Part shown: positions 6,936 to 15,774 of the stretch, piece after piece
Numbering within the stretch: the stretch's first letter is position 1
Layout of the letters: every line of letters starts with the position of its first letter
From: Pseudorhodobacter antarcticus
Lineage (GTDB): Bacteria > Pseudomonadota > Alphaproteobacteria > Rhodobacterales > Rhodobacteraceae
Assembly: GCF_900110135.1 (NCBI RefSeq)
Contig: NZ_FOCO01000023.1
Coordinates: 1-48,522, forward strand
Length of the DNA stretch: 48,522 nucleotides
Direction of reading: 5' to 3'
Made by a program: the position numbers and the translations under genes
The notes under the pieces: model-generated
The model's input: only the letters and a program-made list of their open reading frames with translations
What the model was told of the DNA's origin: nothing
Database searches by the model: none

Positions 6936-8984
6936 CTAACCCCGTCTGCGACGCCGCGCGCCATCACCATCCCCACCGCCGGTGTTGAAGTTGATGTCGG
7001 GCAGGGTGAGGATGGAAAACAAGTTCGGAAACGCATCGACCGCGTTGGGAATGTTGGAGGCATTGACGAAATGTTCTTGAAAGCGCGGCTCAATCGCGGT
7101 TTCGATTTTGTGGATTTGGCCAACAGTATGTTCAATTTCCGCCCGCGTTTTGCGGTTGATCAGGGCGATGCGCGCGCCGGTGCCTGCGGCGTTGCCTGCC
7201 GATGTGACCTTGTTCAGTGGCACATCGGGGATCATGCCCAGCACCATCGCGTGTTTGGGGCTGATATGCGCACCAAACGCGCCCGCCAGCACAATTCGGT
7301 CCACATGATCGACGCCGAACTTATCCATCAACAGGCGCGCGCCAGAATAAAGCGCGGCCTTGGCCATTTGAATCTCGCGGATATCGCGGTTGGTGACGGT
7401 GATCACAGGGCCGCCGGTCGCACTGCCATCCCAGACCATATAGGAATGGGTGCGCCCATCTTTGAAACAACGGTCCGTGCCGGTTTGGTCGGGGCCGCCG
7501 ATCAGGCCGGGACCATCAACGATGCCCGCCATGCGCATTTCGGCCACCATTTCGATAATGCCCGACCCGCAGATGCCCGTGATGCCTGTGGTCGCGATGG
7601 CCACGTCAAACCCATCTTCATCCGACCAAATGTCGGAGCCGATGACGCGGAACCGGGGTTCCTTGGTCACGGGGTCAATTTCCACCCGTTCGATTGCACC
7701 GGGGGCCGCGCGCTGGCCTGAACTGATTTGCGCCCCTTCGAACGCGGGACCAGTAGGCGAGGAGCAAGCGAGGACCTTTTCTGTGTTGCCCAGCAAAATC
7801 TCGGCATTGGTGCCAACATCGACGATCAACACCAAATCGGGCGATTTTTCAGGCGCTTCAGACAAGGCCACCGCGGCGGCATCAGCCCCCACATGGCCCG
7901 CGATGCAAGGCAAAAGATAGACGCGGGCAGAGGGGTGAATGTGCAGATCGAGATCGCGCGCGGTCAGGTGCAAGCTGCCAGAGGTGGCAAGCGCAAAAGG
8001 GGCTTGGCCCAACTCATAAGGGTCAATGCCAAGGAACAGATGGTGCATGACCGGATTGCAGACGAACACCGCATCCATGATCAGGGTTTTGTCGATCTGC
8101 GCTTCTTCAGCGACTTGCGAAAACAGCGTGTTCATACCTGCGCGCACGGCGGCGGTCATTTCCGCAGCACCCGTGGGGTTCATCATGGAATAACTGACCC
8201 GGCTCATCAAATCTTCGCCAAAGCGGATTTGGGGGTTCATCAGGCCGCTGGATGCCAGCACTTCGCCCGTGCGCAGATCGCACAAATGGCCCGCGATGGT
8301 GGTGGAGCCGAGATCAACCGCCATGCCGTAAACCGTCCCTTCATAAAGGCCGGGCCAGACATGCATGATGCGCGGAATTTCAGCGTCATCAACGCGGTGC
8401 AAGGCGACAGTAACCTTCCATTCGCCTTTACGCAGAATGGGCTGCAGGCGGGTTAGCACCGACAGATCGGCGCGCACTTGGGCAACATCCCATTGATCGC
8501 GCAGGGCCATTGTCAGGCGTTCAAAATCGCCCGATGGGTCGTGCATATCCGGTTCCGTCACTTCAACATAATGCAGGGTAACGGACGGGTCTAGGGTGAT
8601 TTGCCGCGCCTCAGCACGCTTGCGGATGACTTGTTTGTGGACTTGGCTTTCGGGTGGTACGTCGATGACCACGTCACCTTGCACCTTGGCCTGACAGCCC
8701 AAACGCCGACCGTCGATCAGCCCACGCTTGGATCTATAGCGTTCTTCGACCGAATTCCATTCCGTCAGGGCTGTGGCCGAAACCGTCACGCCATGCTTTG
8801 AAAATGCGCCATACCCCGGCGAGATTTGGCATTTGGAACAAATTCCACGCCCGCCGCAGACGGAATCAAGGTCGACACCCAAAGCGCGCGCGGCAGCCAA
8901 AACAGGGGTGCCAACGGCAAAACGGCCCCGCTTGCCAGAAGGCGTGAAAATCACCAATGGGTCTTTTTCGGTTCCTGCGGTCAT
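6936..8984 (-). CDS. Corrinoid-activating [2Fe-2S]/ASKHA protein (RamA/RACo type)
   Basis: The 682-residue protein has an N-terminal ferredoxin-like domain with SVCGGRGICSKCQ and a later CQ (Cys ligands for a [2Fe-2S] cluster), then a linker, then a large ASKHA ATPase domain with MAVDLGSTTIAGHL, VDVGTNAEILLG and VLAGAFGAHI. RACo-type enzymes use ATP hydrolysis to re-reduce oxidised cobalamin on corrinoid proteins of methyltransferase systems. ATG at 8984 is chosen because AGGGGAACG precedes it at good spacing and the ferredoxin domain starts there. No corrinoid protein or methyltransferase lies in the window, so its partner must be elsewhere. A short Arg-rich tail (RRRRRG) ends the protein. 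Confidence 0.85.
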   Translation of the reverse strand: MTAGTEKDPLVIFTPSGKRGRFAVGTPVLAAARALGVDLDSVCGGRGICSKCQISPGYGAFSKHGVTVSATALTEWNSVEERYRSKRGLIDGRRLGCQAKVQGDVVIDVPPESQVHKQVIRKRAEARQITLDPSVTLHYVEVTEPDMHDPSGDFERLTMALRDQWDVAQVRADLSVLTRLQPILRKGEWKVTVALHRVDDAEIPRIMHVWPGLYEGTVYGMAVDLGSTTIAGHLCDLRTGEVLASSGLMNPQIRFGEDLMSRVSYSMMNPTGAAEMTAAVRAGMNTLFSQVAEEAQIDKTLIMDAVFVCNPVMHHLFLGIDPYELGQAPFALATSGSLHLTARDLDLHIHPSARVYLLPCIAGHVGADAAAVALSEAPEKSPDLVLIVDVGTNAEILLGNTEKVLACSSPTGPAFEGAQISSGQRAAPGAIERVEIDPVTKEPRFRVIGSDIWSDEDGFDVAIATTGITGICGSGIIEMVAEMRMAGIVDGPGLIGGPDQTGTDRCFKDGRTHSYMVWDGSATGGPVITVTNRDIREIQMAKAALYSGARLLMDKFGVDHVDRIVLAGAFGAHISPKHAMVLGMIPDVPLNKVTSAGNAAGTGARIALINRKTRAEIEHTVGQIHKIETAIEPRFQEHFVNASNIPNAVDAFPNLFSILTLPDINFNTGGGDGDGARRRRRG

Positions 8985-9178
8985 GATCGTTCCCCTCGTC
9001 AGCTTTGCCATCGTTCTAGGCTGTGGGCGCGCGGTTGCAATGCCCAAAGCGGCGCTTTTCGGCATGGTTTCGCCCTATCCCGCGTGATTGTGCGGGCGCC
9101 TGATGGTTTTTGTGGGTTTTAAGGGCGAATCCCGCGCAAGGTTTTATTTTTAGGGCGAAAACCGGTGCGCGGGCTTGG

Positions 9179-10483
9179 TTACAACGGGCGAATTTTCAGC
9201 GTGGTGATGCGGTTTTCCTTGCGCGCCACCACTTCAAACCGAAACCCGTGAAAGCTGAAAACTTGACCTTCGCTGGGGATCAATTGCGCCTCATGGATAA
9301 CCAAACCAGCCACGGTGTTCGCCTCCTCATCGGGCAGGCCCCAATCGGTGATGCGATTTAGGTCGCGGATGGTCATGGCCCCTTCGATCACATAATCGCC
9401 GCTTTCGGTGCGGGCCAAGGATTGGTCCTTTTCGACCACATCAAATTCATCCCGAATTTCGCCAACGATCTCTTCTAGGATATCTTCCAGCGTGATCAAG
9501 CCACGCAGCGCGCCATATTCGTCGACGACAAGCGCGAAATGGGTGCGGCGTTTCAAAAATTGCCGCATTTGTTCGTCCAACGGGGTCGTTTCGGGGATGA
9601 AATAAGGCTTCATCGCAACTTTAAGAATATCCAAATCGGTCAGTTTTGCGATGCGCCCAGAGCCCAAGCGCAGCAGTTTTTCCACCTCACGCAGCAAATC
9701 CTTGGCATGAACCACGCCAAGGATGTTTTCATCATCCCCGCGGTAGACGGGCAAGCGGGTGTGGGGCGATGCGAGGACTTGCGACAAAATCTCGCCCGGC
9801 GCTTTTTCTGCGTCGATCATCTCAATCTCGCGGCGGTGGCGCATGATTTCTTCGACCGTGCGGTCGGACAGGTCCAGTGCGCCCAACAGGCGGTCGCGGT
9901 CTTCTTTTTCTACAGCCCCTTCGGAATGGCCAAGGGCGATGGCGCCCGCGATTTCTTCGCGCAGGGCAAGGAATTTTCCATCGGGATCGGTACGCACACC
10001 GATCAAATACAGCATACCACGCACAAGGCTGCGCACCACGGCGACAATGGGCGAAAAGACCGGGATAATCAGCCGGATGATGGGGGCCACGCGCGAGGCG
10101 GCGCTTTCCGCATTGGTGATCGCATAGGTTTTTGGCAGCACCTCAGCGAAAATCAGCACAAGGGCGGTCATGACCAGGGTCGCCACGGCCACGCCGCTTT
10201 CGCCAAACAGGCGCGTCATCAATGCGGTGGCAAGGGCTGCGGATAGGATGTTGACGACGTTATTGCCCAGAAGCAAAGCCCCGATAAGCTTTTCGCGGTC
10301 CTCCGTCACCTCAAACGCGCGCTGCGCCCCTTTGGATCCGCGATCGGCTTGGCCCCGCAATTTGCCACGCGATGCGGCGGTTAGCGCGGTTTCGGACCCC
10401 GAAAAGAACGCCGAAAGCACCAAAAGGCCCAAAATCGCCCCCGCAGTCAGCCACAACCCGGTGTCAAACATCATATCGTTCAC
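9179..10483 (-). CDS. CNNM/CorC-family membrane protein with CBS domains
   Basis: A 434-residue protein: DUF21 (CNNM) membrane domain at about 1-180 with LSAFFSGSETALTAASR and IFAEVLPKTYA, a CBS pair at about 200-330 (TRLPVYRGDDENILGVVHAKDLL and ALVVDEYGALRGLITLEDIL), and a C-terminal CorC_HlyC domain. The family (HlyC/CorC, CNNM) is linked to magnesium and cobalt efflux; CBS modules bind adenine nucleotides. The start is GTG at 10483, forming a four-base GTGA overlap with the xerD stop; an ATG lies three codons further in. It is the last gene of the operon that starts at 13110. The short gap to the next gene (8985-9178) shows nothing clear. Confidence 0.9.
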   Translation of the reverse strand: MNDMMFDTGLWLTAGAILGLLVLSAFFSGSETALTAASRGKLRGQADRGSKGAQRAFEVTEDREKLIGALLLGNNVVNILSAALATALMTRLFGESGVAVATLVMTALVLIFAEVLPKTYAITNAESAASRVAPIIRLIIPVFSPIVAVVRSLVRGMLYLIGVRTDPDGKFLALREEIAGAIALGHSEGAVEKEDRDRLLGALDLSDRTVEEIMRHRREIEMIDAEKAPGEILSQVLASPHTRLPVYRGDDENILGVVHAKDLLREVEKLLRLGSGRIAKLTDLDILKVAMKPYFIPETTPLDEQMRQFLKRRTHFALVVDEYGALRGLITLEDILEEIVGEIRDEFDVVEKDQSLARTESGDYVIEGAMTIRDLNRITDWGLPDEEANTVAGLVIHEAQLIPSEGQVFSFHGFRFEVVARKENRITTLKIRPL

Positions 10484-11448
10484 GTCGCGTCCCTTTTATC
10501 CAGTTTTTCCCCGGCAGCTTTTCGCGCCAAGGGGTGGTGGTCCAGCACCAATGCTTTCAGATGCTTATCCAGTACATGGGTGTAAATTTCTGTTGTGGAA
10601 AGGTCTGCATGGCCCAAAAGAGTCTGGATCACGCGCAAGTCGGCCCCACCAGCCAAAAGATGGGTCGCAAAGGCGTGGCGCAGGGTGTGGGGCGTGACTG
10701 CGTCTGGGTCCAGCCCTGCGCGCGCCGCAATGGATTTCAGCAAAACGAACATTTGTTGACGGGTCACATGACCTGCGGCCCCGCGACCGGGGAACAAAAA
10801 ACGTGAGGGTTTGAGGCCGGTTTTCACCGCCGCCTCCTCTGCCGTGTCGCGCGCGATCAACCAATCCGCCAACGCGGATTTAGCAGGGGGCGACAAGGGC
10901 ACCATGCGTTCCTTGTCGCCTTTGCCACGCACCAAGATCATTGCGGGGCCACCGCGTGCGGCGGCCACGGGCAATTCCACCAGTTCCGAAACCCGCATCC
11001 CCGTGGCATAAATCAATTCCATCAAGCAGATGTTGCGGGTGGTTTCAAATGCGGTGCGGCCACTGGTTTTGGCAGCGGTCAACAGCGCCTCTACCTGATG
11101 CCATTCCAAGGTTTTGGGCAAGGTAACGCTGCGCCCCGGGCCTTTGATGCGCAGGCCGGGGTTTTCGCTGCGCCAGCCTTCCTCAAACGCGAAACGGTAT
11201 AGTTGACGAATGGCCGAGAGGCGGCGCGCACGGGTGGCCTTTGACAAGCCTTGGGCATCGCAAGCGATAAGATACGCCTCAATATCGGCCCGTTCGACAG
11301 TGGCAAAACTGCTGTGTCGCCTTTCCAACCAGCCCGCAAAATCAAGCAGGTCGCGGCCGTAGGCCAGCCGGGTGTTGCTTGCTGCCCCAAGTTCGGCGGC
11401 CTGCATATCAAGAAAAGTGGAAATCCAGCGGTCGTGGTCCGCGCTCAT
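10480..11448 (-). CDS. xerD: Tyrosine recombinase XerD
   Basis: A 322-residue recombinase of normal XerD length. The N-terminal SAM-like domain starts with FLDMQAAELGAASNTRLAYGR. The catalytic residues are visible: Arg in YATGMRVSELV, Lys in RGKGDKERMVPL, His-x-x-Arg in HTLRHAFATHLL, His in LLGHADLSTTEIYTHV and its Tyr nucleophile. With XerC it resolves chromosome dimers at dif during division. ATG overlaps the stop of the periplasmic-protein gene (ATGA), and its stop overlaps the CNNM gene start. XerD is preferred over XerC by resemblance of the N-terminal region. Confidence 0.9.
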   Translation of the reverse strand: MSADHDRWISTFLDMQAAELGAASNTRLAYGRDLLDFAGWLERRHSSFATVERADIEAYLIACDAQGLSKATRARRLSAIRQLYRFAFEEGWRSENPGLRIKGPGRSVTLPKTLEWHQVEALLTAAKTSGRTAFETTRNICLMELIYATGMRVSELVELPVAAARGGPAMILVRGKGDKERMVPLSPPAKSALADWLIARDTAEEAAVKTGLKPSRFLFPGRGAAGHVTRQQMFVLLKSIAARAGLDPDAVTPHTLRHAFATHLLAGGADLRVIQTLLGHADLSTTEIYTHVLDKHLKALVLDHHPLARKAAGEKLDKRDAT

Positions 11449-12986
11449 CCCCGACGCTCCAACAACAGCAATTCCAATGCGGTGCGGCGGGCCAAATCCT
11501 CTAGGCCGACATGACGAAACAGCGATAGGCCTTCGGTAACACCGCGCAGGTCGCCGTGCAGACCGCGTTCGATCCGGTCAACCGCGTGCAAAATCGCCTC
11601 ACCCAGCCGGTTTTCATCCAGCAGCGCCAAAAGGTCGGCTGGCGGCACGGGGCGGGTAAAGGCGGGGGCAATGGCGCGCGATAGACTGTCTGGGGGGGTG
11701 ACGGTTTGCAATGTGCCCCGCGCGATGCCAATCAAAAACGCTTCACGTGCATCAAGGGGCGTGTGGTTTTGGGCGGCAATTTCGTATTGGGTGGACAGCA
11801 GGGAGATTTGAAAGGTCAGGGCGGCGGCGGCATCTTTTAGCGGCAAGCGCAGCAGGCGTTCTGCGAATAACTCCGCAAAAGGCACCTCTAATGCGGCTTC
11901 GGTCATCTTCTCCCACGCTTTGGGCAGGGCGATGGCGACCGCACCGGGATCGGCGGCTTTTAGCGCAGTTTCAAAATGCTGAAAGGCCTCCACCCGGTCC
12001 CAGACGCCGCCCGATGCGGCAGGCAAGCGTTCGGTGTAAATGCCCATCAAACGGTTGGGAGACAGCACTGAGGCGCGGCCCAAACGCTCCGCCGCCTCCA
12101 ATTGCGCCTTCCAGCCGGCGGTTTCGCGCAATTCGGCATGGGAAAACGCCAGCGGCAGATGCGCTGTGGGCAAGCCTTCGCCAATCGCCTCTAGCATCCG
12201 CCAAGCAAGGGGGGTGACGGGCGTTGGCGGGAGCAGGGCGGGCTCGCCCTCATATAAATCGGGGTCCAAAAAGCGCGACAGCAGGGCATCATCGGCGGCG
12301 TCGACATAGCCAAGCGCCTGCGCCATCCGCAATGTCAGCGCACTGCCGCCCCAATCACCCGACCGCGCCAAACAAAAGATGCGGGCGGGATAGGTCGGCG
12401 CCAAATCGGGGGTTTCGCGCAATGTGGCGCAGGCGGCATCTTCGGTGCCCGTCAACATGGCGATGTCAAAATAGCGGCGAAACACCTGCGGCGACATTTT
12501 GCCCGCAGCGGCGATCAGGGCGTTCGCCTCCTCCAACGCGCCCATTTCCAGCAGTTTGTCGGTCCGCGCCATCAGCAAAATGCCACGCCCGCCTGCATCG
12601 GCGGGGGCATCGGCCTGCGCCAGCATCAGGGTCATCAACACACGCTGGAGGGAGGGCAGACCATCATCCCGCTTGACCGATATCAAGGCTGCGATCTTCT
12701 CAACCTCGCCAAAGCCCCATAGATCGAGGGGCAGCCCCGTGACAGACGGCGACAAAACCCCCGCCGCATCGGGGCTGGGGCCACCAAGAACAGATACGAT
12801 CACGTTTTGGGGAACAGCGCCCCCGATGCCAGTAACGCTGGCTTCGGGCGGGGGCACAGGGGCGGCGGGGGTAGAGACGGAACTGGACAGCCAATCAATT
12901 ACCGAAAGCGGTGCCTCGGCCCGGGCCGCGCCAACCACCGCAAAGGTCGCAATAAGCGCAAAAAGTGGGGCCTTTTTACTGCCCAT
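11445..12986 (-). CDS. Conserved hypothetical periplasmic/exported protein
   Basis: A 513-residue protein starting MGSKKAPLFALIATFAVVGAARA, a typical signal peptide. The mature part is Ala/Leu-rich and almost entirely helical in appearance, with repeated pairs of amphipathic helices (for example LLEMGALEEANALIAAAGKM, and the C-terminal RRTALELLLLERRG). This suggests a TPR-like or helical-repeat fold, but no named family is recognised. A frame extending to 13070 is open but would lack a signal peptide at its start. The gene begins inside the end of the 44-residue protein upstream and ends overlapping xerD, so it is co-translated with both. Genes of this kind sit before xerD in other Rhodobacteraceae as I recall. 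Confidence 0.75.
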   Translation of the reverse strand: MGSKKAPLFALIATFAVVGAARAEAPLSVIDWLSSSVSTPAAPVPPPEASVTGIGGAVPQNVIVSVLGGPSPDAAGVLSPSVTGLPLDLWGFGEVEKIAALISVKRDDGLPSLQRVLMTLMLAQADAPADAGGRGILLMARTDKLLEMGALEEANALIAAAGKMSPQVFRRYFDIAMLTGTEDAACATLRETPDLAPTYPARIFCLARSGDWGGSALTLRMAQALGYVDAADDALLSRFLDPDLYEGEPALLPPTPVTPLAWRMLEAIGEGLPTAHLPLAFSHAELRETAGWKAQLEAAERLGRASVLSPNRLMGIYTERLPAASGGVWDRVEAFQHFETALKAADPGAVAIALPKAWEKMTEAALEVPFAELFAERLLRLPLKDAAAALTFQISLLSTQYEIAAQNHTPLDAREAFLIGIARGTLQTVTPPDSLSRAIAPAFTRPVPPADLLALLDENRLGEAILHAVDRIERGLHGDLRGVTEGLSLFRHVGLEDLARRTALELLLLERRG

Positions 12987-13110
12987 CCAGCACCACCGGT
13001 TTTGTAATGGTGTTTTGACTGGGCGATAAATCCCCCAGATACGCAAAGCCAACAAGGCCCAAAAACCCAAAAAACACCAAAACCACCAAGCCTTTAACGA
13101 TCAGTTTCAT
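12976..13110 (-). CDS. 44-residue single-pass membrane microprotein
   Basis: A short gene starting MKLIVKGLVVLVFFGFLGLV (ATG at 13110) and ending PVVLDGQ. It has two or three positive residues, one strong hydrophobic segment (about 7-26) and a short polar tail, so it should be an inner-membrane protein with its tail in the periplasm. Its 3' end overlaps the start of the periplasmic-protein gene by 11 bp, which argues that it is real and is the first gene of the operon. No function is known to me. Confidence 0.65.
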   Translation of the reverse strand: MKLIVKGLVVLVFFGFLGLVGFAYLGDLSPSQNTITKPVVLDGQ

Positions 13111-13384
13111 ATCACTGCTTTCTTGCCCAAGTCCAATGTACCGCCGGATTGGCCTACGCGTTATGGGCCCATCCCCCCCGCATGCGCGCGCCGTTCCGAT
13201 CTTTTCACCACGTGGTCTACAGCCATCCTTAGCGGAGATCACGCCCCCACGCAAAGTTTTGCACCAATAAAGCGGCGCTTTGCCGAGAAACCTGCCGTAT
13301 GGGCCTGCGCGGGGCTGGACAGGGGGCAAGCGGGGTCGTTATTGGAAAGGGTTAGATTTGGCGTTGGGAAAGGCTGTGGTGGGG

Positions 13385-13921
13385 ATGCGGTTGGTCAAAT
13401 CGGTCGTGATGGTGGGGATGATGGGGTCGGGCAAGACCGCTGTTGGCACCCAGCTGGCCCGGCTGTTATCCGTGCCCTTCATTGATTCCGATGATGCCAT
13501 TGTTTCCGCCGCTAACCGCAGCATCGCTGAGATATTTGAACGTGATGGCGAAGCGTTTTTTCGCCAAAAAGAAGCGCAGGTGATTGAACGTTTGCTGGAA
13601 GGGCCGATGTGCGTTTTGTCCACGGGCGGTGGCGCGTTCATGGCCGAGGGCAATCGGCGGCTGATTGCCGCGCGGGGTGTTTCGGTGTGGTTGCGCGCGG
13701 ATCTAGACCTGTTGTGGCAGCGGGTGCGCCATAAATCCACCCGGCCGTTGTTGCACACCCCCACCCCCCGCGCCACCTTGAAGCAAATTTATGACGCGCG
13801 GGTCCCCGTCTATGCGCTGGCCGATTTGGCGGTGGATGCGCAGATGGATTTGTCGATTGACGATATGGCGCGGCGTGTCGTGGGGGCACTTTCCACCCGC
13901 GCCGATGTTTTGGAGGGTTAG
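13385..13921 (+). CDS. aroK: Shikimate kinase
   Basis: A 178-residue kinase phosphorylating shikimate to shikimate 3-phosphate in the chorismate pathway. The P-loop is GMMGSGKTAVG near residue 12, the substrate-binding Asp follows in PFIDSDDAI, the glycine-rich STGGGAFM binds shikimate, and Arg in RPLL is the lid/adenine contact. ATG at 13385 gives the normal short lead into the P-loop; the frame is open upstream to 13280 with no clear better start, so the exact start is uncertain. It is followed three bases later by aroB, forming the usual aroK-aroB operon, and is divergent from the microprotein operon (13111-13384 holds no other gene). Confidence 0.9.
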   Translation: MRLVKSVVMVGMMGSGKTAVGTQLARLLSVPFIDSDDAIVSAANRSIAEIFERDGEAFFRQKEAQVIERLLEGPMCVLSTGGGAFMAEGNRRLIAARGVSVWLRADLDLLWQRVRHKSTRPLLHTPTPRATLKQIYDARVPVYALADLAVDAQMDLSIDDMARRVVGALSTRADVLEG

Positions 13922-13924
13922 GGT

Positions 13925-15040
13925 TTGGCATTGGAAATCGTTCGCGTTGATTTGGGCACGCGCAGCTATGACGTGCGGATTGGCGACGGGTTGATTGACC
14001 AAGCCGGGGTTCAGATTGCGCCTTTGTTGCGCCGCCCCCGCGTGGCGATTGTGACCGATGAAACAGTTGGCGCGCTGCATTTGGCGCAGTTGCAGGCGGC
14101 GCTGTTGGCGTCTGGCATCGCAAGCACAGCGCTGATGCTGCCCGCGGGTGAAGGGACCAAGGGTTGGCCCGAATTTACCCGCTGCGTGGAATGGTTGCTG
14201 GACCAAAAGGTGGAGCGTAAGGATTTGGTCATCGCCTTTGGCGGCGGGGTGATTGGCGATTTGGTCGGGTTTGCGGCGGCCGTGTTGCGGCGCGGCGTGG
14301 GGTTTGTGCAAATCCCCACCAGCCTGCTTGCGCAGGTGGATAGTTCTGTGGGCGGCAAAACCGGCATCAACGCGCCACAAGGCAAGAACCTGATCGGGGC
14401 GTTTCATCAGCCGAGTTTGGTGCTGGCCGATATTGGGTTGCTGGGCACGCTGACGCCGCGCGATTTTCTGTCGGGATACGGCGAGGTGGCCAAATACGGG
14501 CTGCTGGGGGATGAGGCGTTTTTTGGCTGGCTGGAGGCGAATGGCCCGGCCCTTGCGCGCGGTGATGTGGCGTTGCGGCAATATGCGGTGAAACGGTCCG
14601 TGCAGATGAAGGCCGAGATTGTGGCCCGTGATGAGACGGAAGAAGGCGACCGCGCTTTGTTAAACCTTGGCCACACCTTTTGCCACGCGTTAGAAAAGGC
14701 CACGGGATTTGGCGACCGGTTGCTGCATGGCGAAGGGGTGGCGATTGGCTGCGCGCTGGCGTTTGAATTGTCGATGCGGTTGGGCCTGTGCGCGCAAGAG
14801 GCGCCAAGCCGGGTGCGTGCCCATTTGCGCGCCATGGGGATGAAGGTGGATATTGCCGATATTGCGGGCGATTTGCCGGGGGCTGAGGCGTTGTTGGACC
14901 TGATGGGGCAAGACAAAAAAGTGGTCGACGGGCAGCTGCGGTTCATTTTATCGCGCGGCATCGGCCACAGTTTTGTGGCCAGCGATGTGCCGGGGGATAC
15001 GGTGTTGGCGCTGCTGCGCGATGCGTTGCGGGGGCGCTAG
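13925..15040 (+). CDS. aroB: 3-Dehydroquinate synthase
   Basis: A 371-residue enzyme converting DAHP to 3-dehydroquinate, using NAD and a divalent metal. NAD-binding glycines are in AFGGGVIGDLVGFAAA, the family signature is PTSLLAQVDSSVGGKTGIN, and the metal ligands are Glu in GYGEVAKYG and His residues in LGHTFCHALE and LHGEGVAIG. The start is TTG: the aroK stop is only three bases upstream, no ATG is available near, and a strong GGAGGG lies about eight bases before the TTG (overlapping the aroK end). The 3' end overlaps the convergent ABC transporter gene by four bases. Confidence 0.92.
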   Translation: MALEIVRVDLGTRSYDVRIGDGLIDQAGVQIAPLLRRPRVAIVTDETVGALHLAQLQAALLASGIASTALMLPAGEGTKGWPEFTRCVEWLLDQKVERKDLVIAFGGGVIGDLVGFAAAVLRRGVGFVQIPTSLLAQVDSSVGGKTGINAPQGKNLIGAFHQPSLVLADIGLLGTLTPRDFLSGYGEVAKYGLLGDEAFFGWLEANGPALARGDVALRQYAVKRSVQMKAEIVARDETEEGDRALLNLGHTFCHALEKATGFGDRLLHGEGVAIGCALAFELSMRLGLCAQEAPSRVRAHLRAMGMKVDIADIAGDLPGAEALLDLMGQDKKVVDGQLRFILSRGIGHSFVASDVPGDTVLALLRDALRGR

Positions 15041-15774
15041 ATCGACGCGGCCAGCAGGCTTTGTGCATAGGGGTGGGTGGCGGCGTTTTGGCGCAGGGCA
15101 TCGACGCCCAGCACCTCTACAATTTGGCCGTTTTGCATGACGGCAAGGCGTTCGCACATATGCCCCACCACCGACAGATCATGCGACACCATCACAAACG
15201 TCAGACCCCGATCGCGGCGCAGATCAACCAACAGGTTCAGGATTTCGCCCTGCACGGACACATCTAGCGCCGATGTGGGTTCATCCAACAGCAACAGCTG
15301 CGGTTCGGGTGCCAAAGCGCGGGCGATTGCCACGCGCTGGCGCTGCCCGCCCGACAGTTGATGCGGATAGCGGAAGCGAAATTTTTGGCCCAAGCCCACA
15401 TCATCCAGCAATTTGACCACACGCGCGTCAATATCGCCAAACCCATGTAAATGCAGGGTTTCGCCCAACACTTGGTCAACCGAATGACGCGGATGCAGGG
15501 AGGCGTAAGGGTCTTGGAACACCATCTGAACGGCTTTGTAAAACGCCTTTGGCCGGGTTTTGGTCAGAGGCGTGCCATCCACCACCATCCGCCCGCTCCA
15601 TTGTGGGGCAAGGCCGGAAATGGCGCGCAGGATGGTGGATTTGCCCGACCCGCTTTCGCCGACCAGCCCAAAACTTTCGCCACGCGCGACGCTGAAAGTG
15701 GCGGCTTTGACCGCATCGACGCGGTCGCGACCCGAGCCGAACCAGACGTTGAGGGTATCAATATCAAGCATCAT
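15037..15774 (-). CDS. Peptide-type ABC transporter ATP-binding protein (DppF-like)
   Basis: A 245-residue nucleotide-binding subunit of an oligopeptide/dipeptide importer. Walker A is GESGSGKS, signature LSGGQRQRVAIARAL, Walker B LLLLDEPTSALDVS and switch His in VSHDLSVV. The C-terminal oligopeptide-transporter extension ends in HPYAQSLLAA. ATG at 15774 overlaps the upstream gene stop (ATGA); a second ATG follows directly. It is the last gene of the transporter operon and powers import with the DppD-like partner. Confidence 0.9.
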   Translation of the reverse strand: MMLDIDTLNVWFGSGRDRVDAVKAATFSVARGESFGLVGESGSGKSTILRAISGLAPQWSGRMVVDGTPLTKTRPKAFYKAVQMVFQDPYASLHPRHSVDQVLGETLHLHGFGDIDARVVKLLDDVGLGQKFRFRYPHQLSGGQRQRVAIARALAPEPQLLLLDEPTSALDVSVQGEILNLLVDLRRDRGLTFVMVSHDLSVVGHMCERLAVMQNGQIVEVLGVDALRQNAATHPYAQSLLAASI

